From: Kineococcus vitellinus
Lineage (GTDB): Bacteria; Actinomycetota; Actinomycetes; Actinomycetales; Kineococcaceae
Assembly: GCF_009906315.1 (NCBI RefSeq)
Contig: NZ_JAAALL010000011.1
Location: 1-33,340, forward strand
Direction of reading: 5' to 3'
DNA: 33,340 bases
Below, one piece after another: positions 1 through 8,373 of this stretch. Position 1 is the first letter of the stretch; every line of letters starts with the position of its first letter. The notes beneath the pieces were generated by a model. That model had not been told where the DNA came from, did no database searches, and worked only from the letters and a program-made list of their open reading frames with translations. The position numbers and the translations under genes are program-made.

Positions 1-15
1 CTCCTGGTGTGCCAT
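1..15 (-). CDS. Start of a gene running off the left edge
   Basis: Only the first five codons (Met-Ala-His-Gln-Glu) are inside the window. The start is supported by an AGGAGAG ribosome site on the minus strand at 26-32, ten bases upstream of the ATG. The gene lies 60 bases downstream of the amidohydrolase stop on the same strand, so the two are probably co-transcribed. Its function cannot be inferred. Confidence 0.5.
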
Positions 16-75
16 GGTCTGTGATCTCTCCTGAGCCGGGTGCGGGCGGGGGGGTGGAACGGGGCGGCCGGTGGG

Positions 76-1932
76 TCAGGCGCGGAAGGGCCGACCGGTG
101 ATGCGGTCGCTGACCTTGCAGCAGCAGGCCCCGGCGCCCAGGCAGTCGGCGCCGTGCCGGGTGCTCATGGCCACGGCGGCGGCGCTGGCGGTGGATCCGG
201 AGCCGCTCGTGGAGCTGGCAGCGCCGTGCACGACGGCGCCGTCGAGGACGGTGGCGGAGATGCTCATGTCCGGCAGCTGGTGCACGTCGGCGCCGAGCAG
301 GTCGCCGTCGACGACGCACACGTCGGCGACCATGCCGGGCTGCAGCGTGCCCTTCCACCGCTCGGCGTGGTCCTGCCAGGCGGGGGTGCGCGTGTAGGAG
401 ATCAGCGCCTCCAGGCGGGTGATCGCCTGCTCGGGGCCGCTGACCCCGCCGTACATGCCCTCGCGGGTGACCGCACCGAGCACCCCGACCAGCCAGTCGG
501 GCATCGTCACCGGCGCGTCGGAGGCGCTGGAGACCCGCACGCCCGCGTCCAGGGCGCTGCGGTAGGGCGCTTGCCAGGCGGTGCGCTCGGGACCCAGGAC
601 GCTCTCGACGCTGTTGCCCAGCAGGTACTTGATCGCTGCGTTCATGTTCGCGCCGATGTCGTGGCGCGCCATCGTCCGCAGCGTCTCCCGCGGCGCCAGG
701 TCGCCGTGGATGACGTAGTGGCGAAGGTCCTCGCGCCGCCACCGCGGGCCCATGGCCGCCAGGTAGGCGGCGACCACCGCGTCGATCGTGGCATCGCCGG
801 TGGCGTGGGTGCCCACCTGCATCCCCGCGGTGATCGCCACGGCGATGATCTCGTTCAGCTCGGCGAGCTGCTCCTCGATGCTCGCGCCGGCCACGGTGAG
901 GGCGCCGCTGCCACCGTCCAGGTACGGCTCGTGCAACCAGGCGGTCTTGGCGGCGGTGGGGATGCCGTCGCCGAAGACCTTCACCCCGGCGACGCGCAGC
1001 ACGCGCTCGTCGACGCCCTGCGGGCGGGCGTAGGAGCCCAGCGTGCTGCGCAGCCCCGCCGCGCTCGGCCCGGCGCTGAGCAGCGCGGTGATCCGCACCT
1101 CCAGGCGCCCGGCGGCGGCTTCGGCGGCGTAGACGGCCAGGGTGTCCAGGTCGATGCCCGGCTCGGTGATGCTGGTGATGCCGCGCTGGTGCAGCAGCTT
1201 CGTCCCGGCGCGCACGCTCTCGGCGATCTGCTGCGCGGTGAACGGGGGCACCACGGCGCGCACGAGGTTCTGCGCGCCCTCGCGCAGCACACCGGTGGGC
1301 TCACCGTCGGCGTCCTTCTCGATGACCCCGCCGGGCGGGGCCACGGTGTCGCGGGTGATGCCGGCCAGTCGCATCGCGGCGGTGTTGGCCGTGGTGGCGT
1401 GGAAGGAGAAGTCGGTCAAGACGACGGGGTGCTCACCGGAGACGGCATCGAGGTCGGCTGCTCGCGGCGGGCGCGGCAGGCGGTTGTCGTTCCAGCCCTG
1501 ACCGCGGATCCACGCCGCCGGGTCCGTGGTGGCCGCCACGGCTTCGCGCACGACGGCGACGAGGTCCTCGATGGAGGCGGTGTCGACCGGGTAGGAGTAC
1601 GGCGGCAGGTTCAGGCTGAGGGAGTTCAGGTGCAGGTGCGAGTCGTTGATGCCGGGCAGGACGGTTCCTCCTGCGGCGTCCAGGACTTGCGTTCGCCGCC
1701 CGCTCAACCGCTTGATCTCACGTGCCGAACCCACCGCGACGATGCGTCCGGCGCGGACGGCGACGGCCTCGGCCACGCGGCAGTGCTGGTCCATCGTGAG
1801 GACCTTGCCGTTGACGATGACCAGGTCGGCGGGGCCACGACCTGTGGCGGCGCTCGCCGGCACGGCCGATCCGGCGAGCGCCGCTCCGGTGGCACCGGCG
1901 CTGAGCAGGGTTCGGCGACTGAGGTGGGACAC
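76..1932 (-). CDS. Tat-exported amidohydrolase, YtcJ-like (Amidohydro_3)
   Basis: This 618-residue metal-dependent hydrolase belongs to the amidohydrolase_3/YtcJ branch, whose members hydrolyse C-N bonds; the substrate is not predictable. A twin-arginine signal (SRRTLLSAGATGAALAGSA, ending near ASAA, residues 4-29) implies export. The N-terminal beta-sandwich strand (LVIVNGKVLTMD) is followed by the metal motif INDSHLHL, then THATGD, YVIHGD and SSASDAPV, and the C-terminal 'GMVADVCVVDGDLL' strand. The GTG start is set by AGGAG seven bases upstream. The last about 45 residues are unusual: a Ser/Gly/Ala linker and a Cys-rich end (CLGAGACCC). It is divergent from the LuxR gene and probably leads an operon with the gene that leaves the left edge. 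Confidence 0.9.
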   Translation of the reverse strand: MSHLSRRTLLSAGATGAALAGSAVPASAATGRGPADLVIVNGKVLTMDQHCRVAEAVAVRAGRIVAVGSAREIKRLSGRRTQVLDAAGGTVLPGINDSHLHLNSLSLNLPPYSYPVDTASIEDLVAVVREAVAATTDPAAWIRGQGWNDNRLPRPPRAADLDAVSGEHPVVLTDFSFHATTANTAAMRLAGITRDTVAPPGGVIEKDADGEPTGVLREGAQNLVRAVVPPFTAQQIAESVRAGTKLLHQRGITSITEPGIDLDTLAVYAAEAAAGRLEVRITALLSAGPSAAGLRSTLGSYARPQGVDERVLRVAGVKVFGDGIPTAAKTAWLHEPYLDGGSGALTVAGASIEEQLAELNEIIAVAITAGMQVGTHATGDATIDAVVAAYLAAMGPRWRREDLRHYVIHGDLAPRETLRTMARHDIGANMNAAIKYLLGNSVESVLGPERTAWQAPYRSALDAGVRVSSASDAPVTMPDWLVGVLGAVTREGMYGGVSGPEQAITRLEALISYTRTPAWQDHAERWKGTLQPGMVADVCVVDGDLLGADVHQLPDMSISATVLDGAVVHGAASSTSGSGSTASAAAVAMSTRHGADCLGAGACCCKVSDRITGRPFRA

Positions 1933-2066
1933 GGGTGACTCCTGTCAACGGTGGCAGCAGCCGGGCGGCCGGGCCAGCAGTGGGGATGGGCTGAGGTAAG
2001 CAGCAGCGGCGCTGCGCTGGCATCCGTAGAAGTACCGAGGACGTCGCCGAGCCGGGCGGGTAGGTC

Positions 2067-2095
2067 TTGTCGGTTATCGACCCTCGGCGTACTGT
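2067..2095 (+). promoter_or_regulatory. Likely sigma70-type promoter of the LuxR gene
   Basis: TTGTCG (2067-2072) and TACTGT (2090-2095) are separated by 17 bases. This would give a leader of roughly 24 bases before the ATG at 2126, with a GAGGAG ribosome site at 2116-2121. Only consensus match and position support it. Confidence 0.45.
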
Positions 2096-2125
2096 CGCGG
2101 CTCACAGCGGAAACCGAGGAGTCGC

Positions 2126-3190
2126 ATGGACGTCGCGGCCGTGACCATCGCGGCGGAACTGGGCGCGCTGACCTCGAAGGCGGAGTCGATCCAGGTGGCC
2201 GGGCGGGTGCTGGAGCTGTTGAACCGGGTCCTGCCCAGTGACGCCTCGGCCCTTCAACTGGTCGACGGTGCGCGAACGTCCATCCTGGCCAGCCGGGGAG
2301 GCGTGGGCGACACCTGGAGCGGCACCGGAAATGACGCCGGGAGCGACATCGCCCGGAGCTTCTTGAACGATCCTCACCTGCCGCGCGTGGTGGGCGCCCG
2401 CGTTCCCCGGTCTCTGTCGACGGACGCGGGGAACACCTTCCGCGAGGGTTCCTTCTTCCGCCGCTACCTGCAGCCGTCGGGTTTTCAGGACGGGATGTCC
2501 GTGCACCTGGCGATCGACGGTGTCACGCTCGGGTTCTTGCACCTTTCAGCGGTGCAAGAGGTCTTCGGGCACGAGCAGCAGGTGCTGGCCGCTGCCTTCC
2601 AGCCGGTCCTGGCCAAGTGGCTGCACGAGGAGCGCAGCGGTGCCGGCTGCCGCCGGATCGGTCTGGATCTCTCGCACCGCTTGCCGGCGCACTGCTGCGC
2701 GGCGGTGGTCACCGGGGGACGCGTGGAGGAGGTGACGGGCTTCGAGCGACCGCACCTGCTCGCGGACCCGGTGTTCGCCCGCATCCTGCACCACTGCGGC
2801 TTGCACCCCCGGCACCGGCTGACGGCTTGGTGGTACAGCGAGCGGGGGTGGTACCGGTTCGTCGTCGAACCTCTGCTCGGCGGCGAACGAGTGCTCAACG
2901 GCGCCGTTCCGCTCCTGGTGCACGCCGTCGCGGGCGACCTGCCGGCAGGCTTGACGCACCGCGAGGTCGATGTGCTGACCTGTCTGGCCGTGGGCATGGA
3001 CAACGCCTCCATCGCCGACTTGCTGGGCATCTCGCTGCGGACGGTGCACTCACACGTGGAGGGCGCGCGCCGCAAGACGGGCAGCGCCAACCGGCTGCAG
3101 GCAGCGGCCTACGCCCACCGCGAGGGGGTGCTGCACCCGCTGCGGCAACTACCCGACGCCGGGGTGGGCAGGCTCTGGCACCGGCAGTGA
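2126..3190 (+). CDS. LuxR-family regulator with N-terminal GAF-like sensor
   Basis: This 354-residue protein has a C-terminal LuxR/FixJ helix-turn-helix at about residues 275-333 (LTHREVDVLTCLAVGM, then NASIADLLGISLRTVHSHV). The first about 180 residues resemble a GAF-type ligand or redox sensor (LQLVDGARTSILASRGG; FQDGMSVHLAIDGVTLGFLHLS). There is no receiver domain, so control by a bound small molecule is more likely than by phosphorylation. It is divergent from the amidohydrolase and could regulate that gene; this is inference from position. The start follows GAGGAG by four bases. Cysteines at 'GAGCRR' and 'AHCCAAVV' fall in the central part, with no clear metal motif. Confidence 0.85.
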   Translation: MDVAAVTIAAELGALTSKAESIQVAGRVLELLNRVLPSDASALQLVDGARTSILASRGGVGDTWSGTGNDAGSDIARSFLNDPHLPRVVGARVPRSLSTDAGNTFREGSFFRRYLQPSGFQDGMSVHLAIDGVTLGFLHLSAVQEVFGHEQQVLAAAFQPVLAKWLHEERSGAGCRRIGLDLSHRLPAHCCAAVVTGGRVEEVTGFERPHLLADPVFARILHHCGLHPRHRLTAWWYSERGWYRFVVEPLLGGERVLNGAVPLLVHAVAGDLPAGLTHREVDVLTCLAVGMDNASIADLLGISLRTVHSHVEGARRKTGSANRLQAAAYAHREGVLHPLRQLPDAGVGRLWHRQ

Positions 3191-3193
3191 GCG

Positions 3194-3215
3194 CAGCGGC
3201 CTGATCGCGCCGCTG
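3194..3215. terminator. Stem-loop between convergent genes
   Basis: CAGCGGC (3194-3200) and GCCGCTG (3209-3215) form a 7-bp stem with an 8-base loop in the short gap between the LuxR gene and the convergent membrane-protein gene. There is no T-run, as is common for high-GC hosts. It could serve both directions. Confidence 0.35.
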
Positions 3216-3244
3216 ACCCGCCCGCGGTTGCCCCACCCGGCCGT

Positions 3245-3844
3245 TCACGGCGGCAGCAGCGCCATGGCGCTCATCGCCAGCATGCTGGCCGCCATCGCGC
3301 TGCTGCACGCACCGCCCACGAGGGCACTTGATCTTGCGTGCCCGCCGGGGTGCGGGACGCTCGGGTGCCCGGCCTGTGCGCGGCGCGTGCAGCGGCTCAG
3401 CGCGAACGACAGCCACGCCGCGGCGACGAGCAGCGCCAGGACAGCGCTCTCACCGGTGGGGCCGGCGACGGTGTGCTGGTGAGCACCGGGAGGCAGCACG
3501 AGCGCCGGGCTGGAGGCGCCGGCGTGAGCGTGCGGGGGTTCGAGCAGCAGCAGCACCGCCATCGCGAGCAGTTCCACCGCGCTGAGAACGCTCCCGCAGT
3601 TCCGGTGGGCGCGCGCGGCACTGCTCCACGCGGCCGTCAGCGTGGCCACGACGATGGTCAACCAGAGCCCGAAGGGAAGCGCCCTACCGGCGCCGGCCGT
3701 CAGGGCGGGCACCATGGCCACGCCCATCACCAGCTGCGGCCAACGCTGTCGGCGGCGCACCACCACGGCCAGCAGCGCCAGCGTGAAGCCGAGCACCGCC
3801 AGGCTGAGGTGGGCGTGGGCGAGCAACGCGCCGCGCTCGCTCAC
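3245..3844 (-). CDS. His/Met-rich integral membrane protein (DUF5134-like?)
   Basis: This 199-residue protein has about five or six hydrophobic segments (near residues 8-30, 36-54, 57-77, 84-102, 131-152 and 175-198). It carries histidine clusters between helices (PPHAHAG, GAHQHT) and a Met-rich last helix (MAASMLAMSAMALL). The GTG start overlaps the stop of the permease gene (GTGA), so the two are translationally coupled. The topology and ending loosely recall actinobacterial DUF5134 proteins, but I cannot confirm the family. Because the unit also encodes a copper-dependent amine oxidase, a role in copper handling is attractive. That is inference from the metal-binding residues and gene order only. 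Confidence 0.7.
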   Translation of the reverse strand: MSERGALLAHAHLSLAVLGFTLALLAVVVRRRQRWPQLVMGVAMVPALTAGAGRALPFGLWLTIVVATLTAAWSSAARAHRNCGSVLSAVELLAMAVLLLLEPPHAHAGASSPALVLPPGAHQHTVAGPTGESAVLALLVAAAWLSFALSRCTRRAQAGHPSVPHPGGHARSSALVGGACSSAMAASMLAMSAMALLPP

Positions 3845-5346
3845 CTCGGCGCGGAGCTCGGCGCGGAGGTCGGTGCGCCCGCCGAGGGGGGGCTCGGCCG
3901 GGCACCTGCCGCGGTGGTCGCCGCAGCCGCGCTGCCCGGCGCGGCGCTCGGTGGGCGTCTGGCGCTCGCGGCACCGGCCACGAACGCCAGCACCACCAAC
4001 GCCAGCAGCAGCACGGCGAGCACGGTGGAGCCGCCGATGAGGGTGGTGAAGTTCGCCAGGACCGCGGCCAGCACTCCGAGCAGGCCCACGCCTCCCAGCG
4101 CAGGGGCGACGCGCGTGTTCCAGGCGCGCCGGTCGATGTCGCCGCGTGCGAAGAAGACCAGGACCGCCGCGCAGGCCAGCAGCATCAGGACCAGCACGCT
4201 GAGGGTGGCCAGACCCGACATCCAGGTGAACAGCTGCGCGACGGGATCGGCGCCGGCCAGGGTGAATGCGGCCAGGACCACCAGCGCGCAGACGGTCTGC
4301 GCCAGTGAGCCGGTGTGCGGGGAGCGGTAGCGGTGGTGGGTGCGGCTGAGCAGGTGCGGTAGGGCCCCGACGCGGCCCAGCGCGTAGCAGTAGCGGGCGA
4401 TGGCGTTGTGGAAGGCCAGCAGCGCGGCGAAGAGGCTGGTGAACAGCAGCACGGGCAGGACGTGCGCGCCGAAGGTGCCCAGGTACCGGGCGCTGAGGAC
4501 CCCGATGACCAGGTCGGCGGTGTGCTCACCGGCCACCGCCTGCACCCGCGAGGGACCCACGGCGACGACGACGGCCCAGCTGGCGAAGGCGTAGAAGACG
4601 CCGATGAGGACCACGGCCACGTACGTGGCGATCGGGACGGTGCGCCGCGGGTTCCTTGCTTCCTCGCCGTAGATGGCGGTGGCCTCGAATCCGATGAAGG
4701 AGGCGATGGCGAACATCAAGGCGATGCCGGGCGATCCGGAGGCGAAGGTGGTTGGCTCGAAGGAGTCCAGCGAGGCGCCTTCCGGGCCGCCGCGCAGCAG
4801 GATCGCGGCGCTGAGCAGGGCGACGACCCCGATCTCCAGGACCAGCAGCACACCCAGGATCTTCGCGCCCAGGTCGATGTTGCGGTAGCCGAGGAAGCCG
4901 ACGACGGCGAGCAGGATCGCCGCCCACGCCCACCACGGCAGCTGCGGCCCGCCGTAGCGCACGGCCAGCGACTGCAGGGTGCTGGCGGCCAAGCCGTAGA
5001 TGCCCGCTTGGATCGCGGTGTACGTCAGCAGCGCCAGACCCGCCGCGCCCAGTCCCGGCGCCCGGCCCAGCCCCCGGGTGACGTAGGCGAAGAACGCCCC
5101 GGTGTCGGTGACGTGCCGGCTCATGGCGGCGTAGCCGACGCTGAACAGCAGCAGCACCGCCGCCACCGCGAGGTAGGCCACCGGGGTGCCGGCTGCGTTG
5201 CCCAGCGCGAGCATCACCGGCAAGGCTCCGCCGATCGCGGTCAAGGGCGCCGCGGAGGCGACGACGAGGAAGACGATGCCGGGCACGCCGATGGATCCGC
5301 GCAACCCGGTGGCGGGCTGCTGCGCTGGTGCGCCCGGCTCAGTCAT
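3841..5346 (-). CDS. APC-superfamily amino acid/amine permease
   Basis: This 501-residue inner-membrane transporter has about 12-14 helices. APC hallmarks include [21 protein letters not shown] at the start of helix 1, '[24 protein letters not shown]' in the helix 6 region and '[21 protein letters not shown]'. The C-terminal about 35 residues are a Pro/Ala/Ser-rich cytoplasmic tail. The ATG lies inside the end of the amine oxidase gene (ATGACTGA, 8-base overlap) and its stop overlaps the next start, so three genes form one coupled unit. The coupling suggests it imports the amine that the oxidase uses (for example tyramine, phenylethylamine or ethanolamine-like substrates). The exact substrate is not readable from sequence. 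Confidence 0.9.
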   Translation of the reverse strand: MTEPGAPAQQPATGLRGSIGVPGIVFLVVASAAPLTAIGGALPVMLALGNAAGTPVAYLAVAAVLLLFSVGYAAMSRHVTDTGAFFAYVTRGLGRAPGLGAAGLALLTYTAIQAGIYGLAASTLQSLAVRYGGPQLPWWAWAAILLAVVGFLGYRNIDLGAKILGVLLVLEIGVVALLSAAILLRGGPEGASLDSFEPTTFASGSPGIALMFAIASFIGFEATAIYGEEARNPRRTVPIATYVAVVLIGVFYAFASWAVVVAVGPSRVQAVAGEHTADLVIGVLSARYLGTFGAHVLPVLLFTSLFAALLAFHNAIARYCYALGRVGALPHLLSRTHHRYRSPHTGSLAQTVCALVVLAAFTLAGADPVAQLFTWMSGLATLSVLVLMLLACAAVLVFFARGDIDRRAWNTRVAPALGGVGLLGVLAAVLANFTTLIGGSTVLAVLLLALVVLAFVAGAASARRPPSAAPGSAAAATTAAGARPSPPSAGAPTSAPSSAPR

Positions 5347-7384
5347 CGCTGCGCCCACCACAGCACGAGGAGCTCGCCGCCGCCCCAGCGGCCGAGGCTC
5401 CGCCCGCCGACGCGGTGCAGTGCGCGCCCGCCGACGGTGGCACGTCCAGAGCGGGGTTGCGGTCGAAGAAGCCCACCGGCTTGAGCTTGAAGCCGGTGTA
5501 GTCCACCGGCATGATCGGCCAGTCCTCCGGCCGGGGCACGTGGGTGAGGCCGAAGGTGTGCCAGACCACCAGGTCGGCGCCGTCGATGTCGCGGTCGGCG
5601 GCCACGTAGGCCGGCAGCCCGGAGCCACCGGTGTGCTGGTTGACGAAGTCGCCGGCGGAGTAGCGCTGCGCGGGGTCGTAGCGGGTGACCCACAGGTGTT
5701 CGGTGGCGAACTCGGCGCGGCGCTGGATGGAGGAGTCCGGCGCGGCCAGCAGCGTCGGCTGGCCTTCGGGGAGCAGGGCGTAAGCCACCGGCTGACCCAG
5801 CGCGTTGCGGCGCTGGGGGTTGGTGATGTGCCACACCCGCGCCAGGGAGGGGTTCGCCTGGCGCCGGGCCTGCGACTCGGTGCGCAGGGGCGTGGTGGTG
5901 GTGGTGAACGCGTTGCCCCGCGGGTTGTCCGGGCCGGTGGGCACGCGGCGGACCTCGACCTCCTCGACGAGGTTCTCCTCGCCGTCGACGGCCATGTCCA
6001 GCCGGGCGGAGAAGAGGTGCTGGTGGTAGGGCGCTCCCAGACCCGGGGCGATCTGCGAGGCGTAGGGGTAGGCGTTGCCGTCCTCGTCCGGCGCCGGGTA
6101 GGCGGAGGTGAAGACGATGCCGGTGGCCTTGGCCTCGAACTCGATGGTGCCGTCGAGGTAGAGGTACCAGTAGAAGCCGTAGTCGTAGTTACCGATGGTG
6201 GTAAAGAAGGAGATCACCAGGCGGCGCTGGCGGCGCACGGTGGACGTGCCCGCCCAGGCGTCGGTGTGCTTGAAGAGGATGCCGTAGTCCTCCTCATGGA
6301 TGCACACCGCGTTGGGCAGGATCCTGGGGTTGCCCAGCTCGTCGGCGACGACGGCGTCCATGTAGGTGATCTCGCCCAGGCAGTCGCAGCCGAGCTCGAG
6401 GGCGTTGGCGTAGCGGCCCACGAGGTACTCACCGGTGTCGAAGTAGTTCTGCCAGCTGCGCACCGGAGATGGGTCGGCGTAGGGCACGACCATCTCGGCG
6501 ATCGAGGCGCGGTGGACGATGGGACGCTCGCGGCCCTGGTCGCGGTCGAAGAAGGAGATCTGGTGCAGGACCAGACCCTCACGGGCATCGAAGCCGACGC
6601 GCACCGAGAAGTTCTCCCAGCGCAGCAGGTCGCCGTCGAGGGTGAAGCTGGGGCCCAGCGGCTGAGTGATCTCGATCGGCTTCTGCGTGGTGCGGTACTC
6701 CCCGCGCACCTTCGGGTCGTCGTAGTTGCCCGAGCCGGCCGGCACCGGCACCGCACCGAGGTCGATCACCTGGGTGACTTCGTGGGCGATGACGTCGACG
6801 TAGCCGACCAGTCCGTCGATCGGGTGGGCCCAGGCGTGGTCGCCGGGGTGGTCCTGGCGGAAGGCCAGCCCGCGCAGGATGCGCCGACCGCTCTCCTCGG
6901 CGTACTCGAACACGCCCGCCGACAACGGCGCCACGCGCACGTCGGCGACGTCGAGGTCGCGCACGGCCAGCGCAGCCAGCCAGCGCTCGTCGGTGGCCAG
7001 CAGCTGTTCGACGAGCTCGAACTCCTCGTCCAGGACCGGCAGCTGGCCGTCGGTGGCCGCGTCGAGGTCGCTCACCGAGACGACCTGTCCGCGCCCGGGC
7101 GCGGACAGTTGGACGATGGCGTCCTTGGCCGCGACCCGGTTGACGTCGTGCAGCAGCACCCGCGCCCGGCGCGGGGCCAGGCTGCCGAGCGCGCCGGCCT
7201 CGCGCAACTCCTGCTTGGTCGGCTCGTCGAGCCCGACGTAGACGAAGCGCGAGGTCTCCCGCAGCAGGCCGGCCGCATCCAGTGCGGCGCGGACGGCGTC
7301 GATCTCGGCGGCCGTCAGCGAGGACAGCGGGTGGGTGCCGTGCGTGGTGGGACTCGCGGCGGGAACAGGCGTGATCGCCGTCAT
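5339..7384 (-). CDS. Topaquinone copper amine oxidase
   Basis: This 681-residue primary-amine oxidase converts R-CH2-NH2 with O2 and water to aldehyde, NH3 and H2O2. The cofactor motif TIGNYDYG places the topaquinone precursor at Tyr400. The catalytic base is Asp316 in YFDTGEY. The copper ligands are His454 and His456 (PYHQHLF) and His615 ([11 protein letters not shown]), and the C-terminal [12 protein letters not shown] motif is intact. N2/N3-type domains precede the catalytic domain. There is no signal peptide, as in Arthrobacter cytosolic enzymes and unlike periplasmic TynA of E. coli. The ATG follows AGGAGGT. It is first in a coupled unit with the permease and a His/Met-rich membrane protein. 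In this context tyramine, dopamine or phenylethylamine are likely substrates (inference). Confidence 0.95.
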   Translation of the reverse strand: MTAITPVPAASPTTHGTHPLSSLTAAEIDAVRAALDAAGLLRETSRFVYVGLDEPTKQELREAGALGSLAPRRARVLLHDVNRVAAKDAIVQLSAPGRGQVVSVSDLDAATDGQLPVLDEEFELVEQLLATDERWLAALAVRDLDVADVRVAPLSAGVFEYAEESGRRILRGLAFRQDHPGDHAWAHPIDGLVGYVDVIAHEVTQVIDLGAVPVPAGSGNYDDPKVRGEYRTTQKPIEITQPLGPSFTLDGDLLRWENFSVRVGFDAREGLVLHQISFFDRDQGRERPIVHRASIAEMVVPYADPSPVRSWQNYFDTGEYLVGRYANALELGCDCLGEITYMDAVVADELGNPRILPNAVCIHEEDYGILFKHTDAWAGTSTVRRQRRLVISFFTTIGNYDYGFYWYLYLDGTIEFEAKATGIVFTSAYPAPDEDGNAYPYASQIAPGLGAPYHQHLFSARLDMAVDGEENLVEEVEVRRVPTGPDNPRGNAFTTTTTPLRTESQARRQANPSLARVWHITNPQRRNALGQPVAYALLPEGQPTLLAAPDSSIQRRAEFATEHLWVTRYDPAQRYSAGDFVNQHTGGSGLPAYVAADRDIDGADLVVWHTFGLTHVPRPEDWPIMPVDYTGFKLKPVGFFDRNPALDVPPSAGAHCTASAGGASAAGAAASSSCCGGRSDD

Positions 7385-7420
7385 GCGGACCTCCTCGTTG
7401 AGTCTCCGAGCGTAGAAGAA

Positions 7421-7450
7421 AAGGTACGCGACGGGTTACGCCCACGGCAA
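7421..7450 (-). promoter_or_regulatory. Likely promoter of the amine oxidase unit
   Basis: Read on the minus strand, TTGCCG (7445-7450) and TACCTT (7421-7426) are 18 bases apart. The start would be near 7414, with a leader of about 30 bases carrying AGGAGGT before the ATG at 7384. The assignment rests on consensus and spacing. Confidence 0.4.
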
Positions 7451-7483
7451 GAACTCGTTGCGCGCCTGTTTCACCACGATCAC

Positions 7484-7604
7484 CGCAGGCGCCTGCGCAC
7501 CGGCGCCACACCTGCGCCACACCTGCGCCGCAGCCGACAGGCGAGAGCCACGCCCCGCGTGCATGCGGGCGCATCAGGTCCGTGGGCGTATCAGGTCCGT
7601 GGGC
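7484..7604. promoter_or_regulatory. Palindrome and two repeat pairs upstream of the amine oxidase
   Basis: The 242-base gap between the TetR stop and the amine oxidase start holds three ordered elements. There is a perfect 14-base palindrome CGCAGGCGCCTGCG at 7484-7497. There is a tandem 11-mer GCGCCACACCT, about 2.5 copies, at 7503-7529. There is a 15-base direct repeat ATCAGGTCCGTGGGC at 7573-7587 and 7590-7604, phased at 17 bases. They lie about 70-190 bases upstream of the predicted start. They are candidate sites for the adjacent TetR or for the FeaR-like AraC protein. Confidence 0.4.
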
Positions 7605-7626
7605 ACGTCACGTCAGCGGTCGGCGC

Positions 7627-8220
7627 TCACGGCCGGTGAAGCGCCGCCAGGAAGGTGTTCAGCGAGGTCAGCAACCGCTCGGCGCTGAGCGCCCCCGCTC
7701 CGGACAGAGCCAGGATCTGCGCGCCCGTCAGCTGCGCCAGCAGCTGGTCGGCCAGCACTGCGGCATCGACGGCTGAGACGACCTCACCGGCCCGGCTGGC
7801 CTCCTGCAGCCAGGTGACCAGCGCAGCGTGCCAGGTCGCCATCGCCTGACCGTGCACCCGCGCGAGTTCGGGGTCCACGACCGCATGGCTCCATGCCGCG
7901 ATGGCCACCCGAGCCTCGTGCAGCCTCAGCTCGTCCAGGGGCAGGACTTCCTGGCAGAAGGCTCGCAGCGCCGCCACACCCGCCAGCCCGTGCGTCACCG
8001 CCGCTGCACGCTGGTTGGTCTGCTCGTAGACGTACTGGTAGGCCGATCGGAGCAGATCCTCCTTGTCGGCGAAGTAGTGCGTCAAAGCGCCGTTGGCGAA
8101 CCCGGCCTCCCGGGCGATCTCGCGCATGGTCGCGGCGTCCGCACCGTGCTCACCGATGAGGCGCCAGGTGGCCTGGATGATCTCGCGGCGCCTAGCGGCG
8201 TGATCGACGAGCTTGGGCAT
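7627..8220 (-). CDS. TetR/AcrR-family repressor (BetI-like)
   Basis: This 197-residue protein has an N-terminal TetR helix-turn-helix at about residues 10-56 (RREIIQATWRLIGEHGADAATMREIAREAGFANGALTHYF is the region; the recognition helix is around GFANGALTHYF). A helical ligand domain of normal length follows. The pattern resembles BetI-type repressors that respond to aldehydes or choline-like ligands. The start follows GAGGAG closely. It sits between the aldehyde dehydrogenase and amine oxidase genes on the same strand, so it probably controls one or both in response to the amine or aldehyde. That role is inferred from position only. Confidence 0.85.
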   Translation of the reverse strand: MPKLVDHAARRREIIQATWRLIGEHGADAATMREIAREAGFANGALTHYFADKEDLLRSAYQYVYEQTNQRAAAVTHGLAGVAALRAFCQEVLPLDELRLHEARVAIAAWSHAVVDPELARVHGQAMATWHAALVTWLQEASRAGEVVSAVDAAVLADQLLAQLTGAQILALSGAGALSAERLLTSLNTFLAALHRP

Positions 8221-8373
8221 GGCTCCTCGTCCGCGTCAGCGGGTCGACCGGGCGCCGACCGCGACCCAAGCCTGCCACGCCCGAGATCACGCCGCGGGAG
8301 GTGGTCAGCGCGGCGCTCCCTGGCGCCGTGCCCCCTGAACCAGCACCGCTGCCAGCTCCTGGCCACCACCTGC

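Noticed and set aside
40-1938. 632-codon plus-strand frame over the amidohydrolase
   Set aside because: Gly/Ala/Arg/His-rich shadow of the minus-strand gene; no domain, no ribosome site. The minus frame has a Tat signal and metal motifs.
7503-7604. Possible CRISPR-like array upstream of the amine oxidase
   Set aside because: Repeat units are 11 and 15 bases with no constant spacers and only two or so copies each; no cas genes.
5186-7639. 817-codon plus-strand frame over the amine oxidase
   Set aside because: Antisense shadow with Val/Gly/Arg/His bias typical of high-GC genes; the amine oxidase motifs are on minus.
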